Below are positions 26,133 through 35,297 of a stretch of 64,000 nt of DNA, piece after piece. Source of the DNA: Planctomycetota bacterium (lineage in GTDB: Bacteria; Planctomycetota; UBA11346); contig JADGDD010000003.1 in the NCBI GenBank assembly GCA_016745075.1, forward strand, positions 365,906 to 429,905, read 5' to 3'. Below the pieces are notes generated by a model, which saw only the letters and a list, made by a program, of their open reading frames with translations, did no database searches and was not told the DNA's origin. A program made the translations under genes and the position numbers. Position 1 is the stretch's first letter; each line of letters begins with the position of its first letter.

Positions 26133-26590
26133 GTGGAGAGAGTGTTCTGAACACTGGGTGAGCAAAAGAGATAAGAAAATAAGAATACCAAGTGGCCCTC
26201 ACGTCTGATAGCACACAGCGAGTGTCGGCGTTGGTTTTAACGACGACGATTTCCAAGCGGTGGGGTGTGGATAGAAACAGATCGCCAGCGTCTATGTCAT
26301 CAGGCTGAGATGAAAGTAAAAAAAACATTGCCTGAAGAATATGATCTCTTTAGAGACGTATGTACAGTTTGATAGACAATAAGAGATGAAGAGAAGGGCG
26401 ATCCTCATCACTTATGGCTCTAAGAGAAGTACATGGACAGTTCGTTTTCGGCAATGAATACGTTTTTTGTATGTGAGGTGTTGTTGAGAGAGTATTGCTT
26501 GCATTACTTGCTGAGAATGGAGCATGTTGTCACGAATCGACAAGGTTCCATTTAGTGATCTGTGATCAAGTAAGGCGGGAGTAGCTATTA
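26133..26590. other. 458-bp intergenic region with an operator-like palindrome and a possible small minus-strand gene
   Basis: Between the regulator operon and the DUF1573 operon. A perfect interrupted palindrome, AGTGTTC-T-GAACACT, lies at 26141-26155, right after the regulator stop. A minus-strand frame from ATG 26328 to a stop at 26101 (75 codons) gives a protein-like sequence (DDIDAGDLFLSTPHRLEIVVV) but has only a weak ribosome-binding site and overlaps the regulator 3' end by about 30 bp. I see no intrinsic terminator and no tRNA. Confidence 0.4.
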
Positions 26591-27652
26591 ATGTGGTGCA
26601 AATTGTTTCTTTTAGTTTTCCTGTGCGTAACCGCTATTCAAGCCTTTGAATGGCAGACTTTAGAGCAAGAAGTCGTGGCTACGGGTGAACATGATGTTGT
26701 TGAATTAGTTTATCCTTTTGAAGTTGGTACTAACGAAACAGTGCGAATCAAAGAAGTGAAATCGTCATGTGGATGTGCCGTTGTTTCCGGTTTTAAGGGT
26801 GCTACTTTTCAGCCCAACTATAAAGGTGACATGAAAGTTTCTTTCTTCACGTCTTCACGTCGAGGTGTGCAAGAAAAGAAGGTGACGGTCACCGTAGAAA
26901 CGGGGAGCGGTGAACAAAAAACGGCGCTTACTGTACGTGTTGTCTTGCCTGAAGTCATTAAGCTGAGTCCAGAAACACTTCTGTGGAAAAAAATATCGGA
27001 ACTTGGCACATCCAAAACATGCATGATACAGGCAGTACAAGGAAGTTGTCAGATCATAGGAATTGACCATGCGCATATTAAAGAATATAAGATAACGCAT
27101 ACACCCATTCCAGCTGGTGGAGTGGAGTCACTCAATCTTCAGATCGTTCCCAAAGAAAATATCTTCCATTCATCAGCAAAGTTGATGGTGGTAACTAACC
27201 ACCCTGTTGCACGTTATCAACGGATTCCTGTTCGCCTACTTGTCCGAACTCCGCGACCAACGATTGTACGTACGAGTAAAGATGGGCAATCGAATCAGTC
27301 ATCAGAAGGAGAAGGGAGCGCTGTTCGTTTGCAATCTGATGCGTCTGGTTTGAAATGGGGGACGACGACGAAACAAGCAACTTCTGTGAATGAAGTGGTT
27401 ACTTTTCAGGCTGTTGCCGAGTCAGAGGGGTATCAGTTTATGTCAGTAAGGGAACGGCCCTTGGGACAAACCGTTCAAGCATCTGGGGCTCATGATACAA
27501 TGAATGCTAAGATACTGACCATTTCAATAAAACGAATAGATAAACAGGTGCAAAATAGTGTTGTTCGTGTTGAAGCAATGGCTCCAAGCGGTGGTGTTGT
27601 AGTACAGGATTTAAAAGTGACATGGCCGATTGTAGTGAAAGGAACAAAATGA
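26591..27652 (+). CDS. Exported DUF1573-type protein, paralogue 1
   Basis: 353 residues. A signal peptide covers about 1-18 (KLFLLVFLCVTAIQA), followed by FEWQTLEQEVV. Residues about 30-115 are a DUF1573-like immunoglobulin-type beta-sandwich: VYPFEVGTNETVRIKEVKSSCGC, with the family-typical Cys pair C60/C62, then the 'GDMKVSFFTSSRRG' strand. Two further beta-rich segments follow (about 120-215 and 240-350). DUF1573 proteins are widespread exported proteins of unknown function. The start ATG follows GCGGGAG at a slightly long spacing. It heads a six-gene operon; the next gene overlaps by 4 nt. Confidence 0.85.
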   Translation: MWCKLFLLVFLCVTAIQAFEWQTLEQEVVATGEHDVVELVYPFEVGTNETVRIKEVKSSCGCAVVSGFKGATFQPNYKGDMKVSFFTSSRRGVQEKKVTVTVETGSGEQKTALTVRVVLPEVIKLSPETLLWKKISELGTSKTCMIQAVQGSCQIIGIDHAHIKEYKITHTPIPAGGVESLNLQIVPKENIFHSSAKLMVVTNHPVARYQRIPVRLLVRTPRPTIVRTSKDGQSNQSSEGEGSAVRLQSDASGLKWGTTTKQATSVNEVVTFQAVAESEGYQFMSVRERPLGQTVQASGAHDTMNAKILTISIKRIDKQVQNSVVRVEAMAPSGGVVVQDLKVTWPIVVKGTK

Positions 27653-28389
27653 ATCAACAACGTTTGTTAAGTATTGTAGGTGGTTGTGTTTTGTTTGTGT
27701 TGACTACACAAGTAATGGCGTTTGAGTGGCAAGAAACAGAGCGCCGAATTTTTGTGAAACCTGGTGCATCGTCATGTACGGCAGAATATGTATTTAAAAA
27801 CACTTCTACTGAACCACTTTTTTTGACATCACTTAAGCAAGTTGGCTATGCACATTTTTTAACCGTTCGCTCTTTGGATAAAAAGATACGCTATGAACCT
27901 GGTGAAAAAGGTCGTCTTGAAGTTTTTTACCAAATGATTGGCGCAGGTCACTATTCAGAAAAAAAAGCGGACACTGTTCCTGTAAAGATTCGATACCGCC
28001 TTGAAAGTAACGCAGATGATGTTGAAGCCCCTCGCTTACAACTTCATGCTATTATGCCGGTTCCCATTGCTTTTGAAGGGCAGGCTGCTGTTATTTGGTA
28101 TGCTCAAGATGTCCCCGAAAATAAACAAAAACATATTATTATCGACCCGAGTGTTGATGAACAGCTTGTAAGATGGGATTTTTCGCAGGCGGAACATGTT
28201 GGTTGGAATCTGACAATTTTAGCAGAAGACGGTAAGAAATATGACCCTGCTCTCCATGTTGTCCCGCATCATGTCGATTGCCGTCTCGGCGAGAACATTA
28301 TAAAAAAATGGGAAGCTGGCTATCGTGCAGATGTGTTTCTCATCACAAACACAGGTCGGCGAATAAAATTACGTTTGCGTGTGTATTAA
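27649..28389 (+). CDS. Exported DUF1573-like protein, paralogue 2
   Basis: 246 residues from the ATG at 27649 (4-nt ATGA overlap with paralogue 1, AAAGGA upstream). A signal peptide at about 1-23 ends in VMA, then FEWQETERRIFV, the same mature start as the other two paralogues. The core strand YVFKNTSTEPLFLTSLKQV and the PGEKGRLEVFYQM segment keep the DUF1573 plan, but the Cys-Gly-Cys of paralogue 1 is lost (VGYAHFL in its place). The C-terminus ends ITNTGRRIKLRLRVY, almost the same as in paralogue 3. Unknown function; periplasmic or surface. Confidence 0.8.
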   Translation: MNQQRLLSIVGGCVLFVLTTQVMAFEWQETERRIFVKPGASSCTAEYVFKNTSTEPLFLTSLKQVGYAHFLTVRSLDKKIRYEPGEKGRLEVFYQMIGAGHYSEKKADTVPVKIRYRLESNADDVEAPRLQLHAIMPVPIAFEGQAAVIWYAQDVPENKQKHIIIDPSVDEQLVRWDFSQAEHVGWNLTILAEDGKKYDPALHVVPHHVDCRLGENIIKKWEAGYRADVFLITNTGRRIKLRLRVY

Positions 28390-28418
28390 AAAAGAAAAGA
28401 AACTTTTAAGGAGTAGAT

Positions 28419-29150
28419 ATGAGCTATTTACGCATATTTTTGATTATGATTTCTACACTTGTTATCATTCATGGTTTTGAGTGGCAAGAAAGACACCGTC
28501 GTATTATGATGGATGTTGGGCAAACTGTTTGCGAAGCAGAATTTACTTTCCGTAACGATACAGCAGAAGTGATGTACATTACATCAGTGACTGACCCTGT
28601 GCAGCATATATCATTAACCGTGCAAGTAGTTGATGATATAACCGTCTATAAGCCAGGTGAAATGGGTCGAGTTCATGTTGCGTATGCAGTGAAAGGAACG
28701 CGTCGCAAAGACTTAACATCTATTGCTGCATCATACCGTTTAGGCAATGAGTTGGATGCAAAAATTGTTAAATCTCCCAGAGCAAGACTTGAGGCGGTTG
28801 TGCCTGTGAGCATTGCTTTTGACAGAGATCAGGTATCGTTGGCATGGAAAAGTAATCAGTCCAAGACAGCACTTCAAAGGAAGGTCTTTACAGATCTACA
28901 GCAAGAAGAGCGCATTGTCTCTTTAGATTTGAATGGGGCGGATCAACAAGGGTGGGAGATCACTTTACGAACAAAAGAAGGTAATATTTTTGCTGCGGAG
29001 CAAGATGTGATTCCTGACTACCTAGAAGTTATATCGCCAGACACTGATTTGACCAAGATATCACCGAGGACATATTTTTATATAGTAACTAACACAAGTC
29101 GGCGAATAAAATTCTCATTGTATACCATTCCTGATAGAAATAAGAAATGA
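28419..29150 (+). CDS. Exported DUF1573-like protein, paralogue 3
   Basis: 243 residues with AAGGAG before the ATG. A signal peptide at about 1-18 (LRIFLIMISTLVIIHG) is followed by FEWQERHRRIMM. The layout matches paralogue 2 throughout: FTFRNDTAEVMYITSVTD, KPGEMGRVHVAYAV, RLEAVVPVSIAFD, and VTNTSRRIKFSLY near the end. The Cys-Gly-Cys of paralogue 1 is again missing. Paralogues 2 and 3 are closer to each other than to 1, so this looks like a duplication inside the operon. The next gene overlaps by 4 nt. Unknown function. Confidence 0.8.
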   Translation: MSYLRIFLIMISTLVIIHGFEWQERHRRIMMDVGQTVCEAEFTFRNDTAEVMYITSVTDPVQHISLTVQVVDDITVYKPGEMGRVHVAYAVKGTRRKDLTSIAASYRLGNELDAKIVKSPRARLEAVVPVSIAFDRDQVSLAWKSNQSKTALQRKVFTDLQQEERIVSLDLNGADQQGWEITLRTKEGNIFAAEQDVIPDYLEVISPDTDLTKISPRTYFYIVTNTSRRIKFSLYTIPDRNKK

Positions 29151-30055
29151 AACTTTTTACAGCGATTATCATTGCAGGAGTTCTTGTTCTCTTTGTGTGT
29201 CTCTGGTGGCAGTACGACTCAGAGCAGCAGGAAGAAGCACATGCCATTGCTGTGTCTCATATGGTTCCGGAAATTGCTAAACATCGAGTATCATTGCATG
29301 GTTCACAAGATGAAGAGGTGGCAGTTTCTCTTATTCCAGTGTTCGTGCAATCTTTTTCAGAATGGTCACATCAAGAACAAGCCGCTTTTATTAAGACAGA
29401 GCGTAAGAAGGGCATTTTTACCGCAGAGAGGGCGAATCTCTTTCGCGCACTTATTCAAGATAAAAGCTTGAACGATGTGCAAAGAAATAACCTTGGCAAT
29501 ACCGTTCTGAATGGTGATCCGAATGAAGCAGAACTCCCCGGTTTTTTTTGGAAGATGGCAATGGATGAAACGGAAGGTGAACGATGGCGCGATTATGCCA
29601 TACAATTCACCGGTTTGGCGCTCACCCAAGGAACTGATAATCCAGACGTTCGGCAACAAATAGAAGCACTGATTGTATCAGATGGTGGTCGCCTCTCTGC
29701 AACAGCACTCGTACAGGTTGGCCGTATGCAAGCTCAATCTCTCAAGCCCATAACAAAAGATTTCTGGGATGTGCTTTGGAAGGAGAGTTTAGAACATGAT
29801 AGTGGCGCATCGTTGCGGTTATCTGCTTTGATTGGCGTAATGGGTCGGTGTAAAATGACAGAGTATGCAGATCATGTTCGGCAGGCATTGTCCTCTGCGA
29901 GATCTTATAATACGAGACGTATGGCTGCTGCCGCCCTTGGTGATATTGGCACTGTTGAAAAAGACAAAGCATTGCTCCAAGCATTAACCAAAGATTCACA
30001 CAAAATGGTTCAAATGTCTGCTTTCGCAGCTCTAAAGAAGCTTGGAGTGCCGTAG
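29147..30055 (+). CDS. Membrane-anchored HEAT-repeat-like protein
   Basis: 302 residues, with a 4-nt overlap with paralogue 3. An N-terminal signal-anchor lies at about 4-22 (FTAIIIAGVLVLFVCLWW); the rest is helical and likely periplasmic. The C-terminal third shows HEAT-like units: SLRLSALIGVMGRCK, TRRMAAAALGDIGTVEKDKALLQAL, and HKMVQMSAFAALKKLG. Such repeats make protein-binding solenoids, so a scaffold role for the exported DUF1573 proteins of the same operon is plausible but unproven. No enzymatic motif. Confidence 0.8.
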   Translation: MKLFTAIIIAGVLVLFVCLWWQYDSEQQEEAHAIAVSHMVPEIAKHRVSLHGSQDEEVAVSLIPVFVQSFSEWSHQEQAAFIKTERKKGIFTAERANLFRALIQDKSLNDVQRNNLGNTVLNGDPNEAELPGFFWKMAMDETEGERWRDYAIQFTGLALTQGTDNPDVRQQIEALIVSDGGRLSATALVQVGRMQAQSLKPITKDFWDVLWKESLEHDSGASLRLSALIGVMGRCKMTEYADHVRQALSSARSYNTRRMAAAALGDIGTVEKDKALLQALTKDSHKMVQMSAFAALKKLGVP

Positions 30056-30059
30056 TTCA

Positions 30060-30497
30060 GTGTGTATACGTCAACTCATTATCCGTTTAGTTTTTTTCCA
30101 TAGTATCATAATTATGTGTTCTATACTCGTCTATAGATTATCACCAACACCACCTTTGTGGGATGAAGTCTTAGGGCTGTACGACATTAAACTCTCAGAA
30201 GTATTACAGAGCACCAGTGAACATTCTACGCTCTGGGTTGATGCTCGTTCACAAGAACGCTATGAAGAAGCGCATATTCCAGATGCCATTTGGTGTAGCG
30301 AAGATGATTGGGAGGCAGGCTTTGATGCGCTTATCATGGAATGGGAGCCCCAGAAAAGAATTATTGTCTATTGTGATGCTCAGGAATGTGCAGCTAGCAC
30401 AACAGTCAGAGATCGTCTTGCCGAAAATCTTGGCGAGGAAGAACCTATTTTTGTTTTGTATGGTGGGTGGGCGGCATGGAAGGCTGCTCAGCCATGA
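30060..30497 (+). CDS. Membrane-anchored rhodanese-domain protein
   Basis: 145 residues from a GTG at 30060, which keeps a complete N-terminal membrane helix (about 5-26, LIIRLVFFHSIIIMCSILVY). A TTG at 30042 and an ATG at 30114 are alternatives. The rhodanese domain is LWVDARSQERYEEAHIPDA then IIVYCDAQECAAS, with the active-site Cys as C105 opening a six-residue loop, and FVLYGGWAAWK at the end. Rhodaneses transfer sulfane sulfur; a periplasm-facing one next to a MauE-type protein suggests sulfur or thiol chemistry at the envelope. The stop overlaps the next gene by 4 nt. The start is the least certain part. Confidence 0.85.
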   Translation: MCIRQLIIRLVFFHSIIIMCSILVYRLSPTPPLWDEVLGLYDIKLSEVLQSTSEHSTLWVDARSQERYEEAHIPDAIWCSEDDWEAGFDALIMEWEPQKRIIVYCDAQECAASTTVRDRLAENLGEEEPIFVLYGGWAAWKAAQP

Positions 30498-30916
30498 GGA
30501 ATGCACTCTATTGGGTTGGTTTGACTCTTGTTTCCGTAGTCTTCTTTTCGGCAGGAACGCTCAAGCTTCTTGATGTCGCGGCTTTTCAAGATGTTGTACG
30601 GTTAACCGTTATACAGTCTTGGCCGTTAAGTGCGCTTATTGCACTGTGGTTACCAGTTGCAGAGTGCTTATCCGTTCTGTTTTTATGGTTTCCGAAGTGG
30701 CGAATGCTTGCCTTGGCCCACCTTGGTCTGATGGCTGTGGCCTTTCTAGGTTTTGTTGCTCAAGCATGGGCCCGTGGTCTTGACATCTCTTGTGGTTGTT
30801 TTGGTAAGGGACTGAGCTACCCGCTCGGTTTCGGTGTTTTCATTGATGCGGTTCTCGTTCTTGTCTTAGTTGTTCTTAGTATACGAACGAGAAGCCGTTC
30901 TCGTTTATCTAGTTAA
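30494..30916 (+). CDS. MauE/DoxX-like redox-associated membrane protein
   Basis: 140 residues from the ATG at 30494, overlapping the rhodanese stop by 4 nt. Four hydrophobic helices are visible (about 5-22, 46-66, 72-92, 113-133). The loop before the last helix reads LDISCGCFGKG (C100 and C102), the hallmark of the MauE/DoxX-like branch thought to support disulfide or quinone-linked redox in the membrane. It is the last gene of the DUF1573 operon. In known families these proteins partner periplasmic thiol proteins; here the rhodanese and possibly paralogue 1 (C60/C62) are candidates. About 100 bp separate it from the large secreted protein gene. Confidence 0.85.
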   Translation: MRNALYWVGLTLVSVVFFSAGTLKLLDVAAFQDVVRLTVIQSWPLSALIALWLPVAECLSVLFLWFPKWRMLALAHLGLMAVAFLGFVAQAWARGLDISCGCFGKGLSYPLGFGVFIDAVLVLVLVVLSIRTRSRSRLSS

Positions 30917-31014
30917 CGCTTGCATCAAAATTAAGAGCTTTAAACTCCACATCCGCATGGAGAAACTGCACCATTTGTGTTTTTTATCTCCATTGAATCA
31001 GATATGAGGTTCTT

Positions 31015-34000
31015 ATGTTGATAGCATTTCGGAAATACTTAACAGTACTTAGTTTAGCGATTGTATGTAGTGGCATTCTGTCAGCAGCATCAGTCCAATG
31101 GGTTGGTGGGCACAGTACCAGCTGGGGTGATCCTGCGAACTGGAGTACAGGGGTTATGCCAGGCCCAGATGATCAGGTGCACTTTAGTGGACAGGCACAA
31201 GGCCGAGTTGTCATTGATGTTATCGTTTCTGTGGATGCGATAACAACTCATCCAGACTTTGCTTATAACATTAAGCAATATGCCCGTGTTGATGTTGCAG
31301 GGAATATGATTCTCGGTGGTGGCCGTTGGTATGCGAATGATCAAGAAATCCACGTAGGTGGTGATTGGCGTACGCCAGTTCGCGCCGAGGTTGAAGCAGT
31401 AGCCGCCCTAGGACCATTCGTTGCAGATCCACTTCCCATTGGCGTATTTAACAGAGGAACATCAACTGTTGCTTTAGAAGGCACAGCCATTCTTACTGGT
31501 GACTATGTTCGTAATGCTTTTTGGCATCTCCACTGCGGCAAAGACTTATGTCGTACAGATCTCGCCTCATCTGCTTATGCTCGGACTGTTCGTTTAGGAG
31601 ACGGTGAACTTGGAGCAACTGTTCCTGATTGCACCCTGCATATCGGTTATGGCGCTGAAAATATGAAAGTCCTCGTAACAGAAGGCGTTCGCTTTAAGGA
31701 TGAGGGCGGTGCATGGCCCGCATTATCACTCACGGGACGCGGCCACGTAACAATGGATGGCGGTGATTTTGGAAAATCGAAAGTAACGATTCATCCGCAT
31801 GGAGAAAATATTTTTTATGGCCAAGCAAGTATGTCGCTCACAGGTGACGTTCATTGTGGATCCTTGGTTCTTCGTTCACATGCAGGTGAAGCAGCTTTTA
31901 ATACACATGGCCATGACTTACATGTGGCTCAAAGCCTTAACGTTGGCGGCTGGAAATATCCAACACGTTTGCTGGCTGATGGTTCCAACGTTTTTGTTGG
32001 CGCAGAAGATGCACGCACAGCTGTCTATACGTCATCAGACCTCTCTTCTATTGAAGCTGGGAATTCTCAATGGTTTGTTCAAGGAACGTGGCGTGAGCGT
32101 GCAGGTGTTCAAAATGATTTTACCAATGCCGCAGTGAGCTTTCTTGGGGATAATGAAATACCTTTTGAGGAGCGTGAAAAAGTTATGTTGGAGTTTGCTC
32201 CAACCACACACTTCTCAAGCCTCACTATTCAAAGTGGTTTAGGTCTTGTACGCATTGGAAAACATGGCCTTTCAGCAGACACTGTTCGTTTTCAAGGTGC
32301 CGTTGATGTACAGGTAAAAAGTGGTGCACTGCTTGCATGCCAAGACCTTTTCATTGATGGTGGTCTCGAGCATGCTCGTCTTGCGAGCACTCGTGCAAAA
32401 AAACAATGGTTTCTCAACTGCTCAGGAACAAACGGTGTTTCGGCCGTTGATGTGCAAGGGTGTGATGCATCAGCAGGAACAGAGATTTTTGCCCGTGAAT
32501 CAAGCATTGATGGTGGTTTCAATATCAATTGGGTTTTTGTCACAGGCATGGAATGGGATGGCGAAGGCGAAGATTCTTTATGGTCAAACCCTTTTAACTG
32601 GACTGGTGACCGTATTCCAAGTGCAAACGATGATGTGACCTTTTCCGATCTCAGCATAAAAGACTGTGTTATTGATGTTCCTGCCCGTGTTGCCTCTCTT
32701 CGTATCTCAGAGCCCTACACAGGAACCATAGAACAAGTCAACGTGGTTGAATCCATTGGCTCTCTGTACCTTTCTGGTGGCCTATGGGAAGCCAATGACC
32801 AAGAACTTATCTGTGGTGGCAACCTTTTATTCACACAGGAGAGCACTGTTTTCAACCGAGGAATCAGTACGGTTCACATGGTTGGTTCAGGTTTAGTACA
32901 GAACGCAAAATACCAGAATGGCTTTCATGATTTTTTTATCGCGGATGCAGGTGAACAAGTAACTCTTATTGATCAAGTGCGTGTGCATAATGCGCTTCAT
33001 TTCGGACAAGGTACCGTCATCGCACAAGGTCCAAAGAACCGTCTCTTCTCTGTTGGTTCCAAAGCAAAAGATACACAAGTGCTCTATAATGATGGTGCGA
33101 CCTTCTCAGACGAAGGTGGTGCGGTTACGTCGTTCATTCTCTTTGGTTCAGGTGACATTAGTTTTGCTGGTGGTGACTATGGCAGCTCGCCGATGGGCCC
33201 ACGTGTCAAATTCCCTTCAACATCACGTCTCCTCAGTAACATCACCTGTGGTAAATTTAGTCTCCATTCAAGCACCACCCTTGGCCAAGAATTTTCAACC
33301 GATGGCTTTGATATGACCATTAACGGCCAATTACGTTTAGGCTGGCAGGGTGAAGGAGCTGTCTTTAAGTCTGATGGTTCAACCATTGTTATTAAGAATA
33401 AACAACAACCTTTTGATATTGTTAATTATCTGGGTGATGCAGCCGTGATGTTTATTAACGAAGCGTCAGCCATTGAAGCAGGTCATTCTCAATGGATTCT
33501 TCAGGATGGCGGTTGGTACAACAAAACAGGTGGCCGTCAAGATATGGCAGGTTCAACCGTTATCTTTGCCGGAGAGCGTATTCAAGACATTAAAAACTTG
33601 AATCCAGAAGCGGCTCTTTTTGATAATGTAATTATTGAAACGGATCTGGCTCGCTTAAAAAGTGATGTCTACCTGACTGGTGATTTAACTATAATTGGTA
33701 AAATCGCCGCTACCCAATTTGACTGGCATTTGGTTGGCAACATGTCCCAAATGATAGACCTCAATGGAGCTTTAGTCAGCGATGTCATTGTCGAAAATAA
33801 TCAAGCAGAGATTACATTCTCCACAGGTTTTACTGCTATTCCCGGTGCTGTTGTTCGAGTGGTCCCAGGAGCATCTTTATTCTTTGGTGCTGGTGAAACC
33901 TTTACTTTAGATGAAATCCACTGGAAAGGTACCGAAACAAATCCTATTACCCTTGCTTCTACTGAATCTGGAGCACAATGGAAACTTGTTGTTGCCGAAA

Positions 34001-35250
34001 ATGATGTTGCCTACGTTCAGGTTTCAGACTCAGACGCAACCAATAGTCGCACACCTATTCTTGCTTACAAGAGTCTTGATTATGGTAACAACTATAATTG
34101 GTTGTTTCTTGATGAAACGCCAGACTTGGCCTTTATAAGTGACGGCGCTTCTTACACCAGCCCAGCGTGGGTAGAAGGGTGGATCACCTCAGATGTGCAG
34201 TCACTGACTGCCCAAGCGCTGCGTGGTGAAGATCAAGAAGATATTTATGCCCTGCGTCTCGATAAAAACCGTTGGGCAGCTCTAGAATCAACGGCTCCGC
34301 AAGCCATACCTGGCGTGAGCTTACGTTCTAGTCATGCTACCTTGGTAGAAGTTGAAGCCTCTAATGGTGAACGCACAGTCAGTGCCCTGCAATCATTCAC
34401 ATGGACTGCGCTTGATTTTGGTGGGTATGCCCCGAACGAACTAGTTATTCGCCAAGGTGATAGTTTACTTTTTGTTTGCACAGGTGGCTGGGAAGGCAAA
34501 TCGGTACGCATGCAAGTTAAAGGCGGCGTGAATCGTGAGCGTATCATCTGGAAAGGTCGCCAAGGCGAATTCTGGGAAAAAGAATTTGATCAACCCGGAA
34601 CGTATATCGCAACCTGTCGTGTTCGTGGAGAGTCGTACGGCCAAACTTTCAATATCACCGTTATTGGTATTGACTTGCCAGACTTCGTAGCTGTAGAACT
34701 TGGTTACGAACGCATTGTGCCGGTTACCATTTTACCAAAAGACAAGACAGAAGATGTTGTTTTGGATGGTTACGCTGGTGCAGATGTTAATTGGTTGCCA
34801 TCAGCACACGGTAGCAACAACACATATGCAACACTGACCGTAAATGCTAAGGGTACACCGTATATAGTTCCGCGTATCGGTGAAAATGGTCCTGCTGTAA
34901 TAGTTCGTGAAGTGGAAGAATTTAAACGTGAACGCATCGAAGAGGGTGACTGGGTTTTCCTGAAAGAACGTTATGAAGATGGAGCAAAACTCTACCAAGC
35001 TTGGGTTGCGATAGATGAAATGGTGACAAATGTAGACGTACGAATAGAAGTGCTTACCGCAGGTGTCACTCTTCTCGACTCAACGACAGTAAAATGGGGG
35101 AAATCGGAAGAGTTTGAGTTCATGCCAAATGATGGCGAGTTTAAAGATCGATATGAATATGGATATTATATGTATAAAGAAGATGGAACGAATTCATCTG
35201 TGTGTCATAGTGATGCGTTTTATCAGGATGGATATCGTATTTCTCAGTAG
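31015..35250 (+). CDS. Giant exported beta-solenoid-like protein with two tandem modules
   Basis: 1411 residues. A signal peptide covers about 1-25 (LSLAIVCSGILSAA). Two modules of roughly 490 residues each begin with a W...NW...P..DD.V.F motif: WVGGHSTSWGDPANWSTG...PGPDDQVHFSG near 28-58, and WDGEGEDSLWSNPFNW...PSANDDVTFSD near 517-547. Each continues with short beta strands (GGGRWYANDQEIHVGG; SGGLWEANDQELICGG) typical of extracellular parallel beta-helix proteins. From about 1030 on there is a different, beta-rich C-terminal region (LVIRQGDSLLFVCTGGW). No C-terminal sorting signal is obvious. It sits 47 bp before the Rhs gene on the same strand and is probably cotranscribed, so a surface or adhesion role with the Rhs protein is a reasonable inference. 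GAGG precedes the ATG. Confidence 0.75.
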   Translation: MLIAFRKYLTVLSLAIVCSGILSAASVQWVGGHSTSWGDPANWSTGVMPGPDDQVHFSGQAQGRVVIDVIVSVDAITTHPDFAYNIKQYARVDVAGNMILGGGRWYANDQEIHVGGDWRTPVRAEVEAVAALGPFVADPLPIGVFNRGTSTVALEGTAILTGDYVRNAFWHLHCGKDLCRTDLASSAYARTVRLGDGELGATVPDCTLHIGYGAENMKVLVTEGVRFKDEGGAWPALSLTGRGHVTMDGGDFGKSKVTIHPHGENIFYGQASMSLTGDVHCGSLVLRSHAGEAAFNTHGHDLHVAQSLNVGGWKYPTRLLADGSNVFVGAEDARTAVYTSSDLSSIEAGNSQWFVQGTWRERAGVQNDFTNAAVSFLGDNEIPFEEREKVMLEFAPTTHFSSLTIQSGLGLVRIGKHGLSADTVRFQGAVDVQVKSGALLACQDLFIDGGLEHARLASTRAKKQWFLNCSGTNGVSAVDVQGCDASAGTEIFARESSIDGGFNINWVFVTGMEWDGEGEDSLWSNPFNWTGDRIPSANDDVTFSDLSIKDCVIDVPARVASLRISEPYTGTIEQVNVVESIGSLYLSGGLWEANDQELICGGNLLFTQESTVFNRGISTVHMVGSGLVQNAKYQNGFHDFFIADAGEQVTLIDQVRVHNALHFGQGTVIAQGPKNRLFSVGSKAKDTQVLYNDGATFSDEGGAVTSFILFGSGDISFAGGDYGSSPMGPRVKFPSTSRLLSNITCGKFSLHSSTTLGQEFSTDGFDMTINGQLRLGWQGEGAVFKSDGSTIVIKNKQQPFDIVNYLGDAAVMFINEASAIEAGHSQWILQDGGWYNKTGGRQDMAGSTVIFAGERIQDIKNLNPEAALFDNVIIETDLARLKSDVYLTGDLTIIGKIAATQFDWHLVGNMSQMIDLNGALVSDVIVENNQAEITFSTGFTAIPGAVVRVVPGASLFFGAGETFTLDEIHWKGTETNPITLASTESGAQWKLVVAENDVAYVQVSDSDATNSRTPILAYKSLDYGNNYNWLFLDETPDLAFISDGASYTSPAWVEGWITSDVQSLTAQALRGEDQEDIYALRLDKNRWAALESTAPQAIPGVSLRSSHATLVEVEASNGERTVSALQSFTWTALDFGGYAPNELVIRQGDSLLFVCTGGWEGKSVRMQVKGGVNRERIIWKGRQGEFWEKEFDQPGTYIATCRVRGESYGQTFNITVIGIDLPDFVAVELGYERIVPVTILPKDKTEDVVLDGYAGADVNWLPSAHGSNNTYATLTVNAKGTPYIVPRIGENGPAVIVREVEEFKRERIEEGDWVFLKERYEDGAKLYQAWVAIDEMVTNVDVRIEVLTAGVTLLDSTTVKWGKSEEFEFMPNDGEFKDRYEYGYYMYKEDGTNSSVCHSDAFYQDGYRISQ

Positions 35251-35297
35251 GAAAAACAATCTTTTATCAAGAATAAATTATTGAAAGAAGTTCTCAA

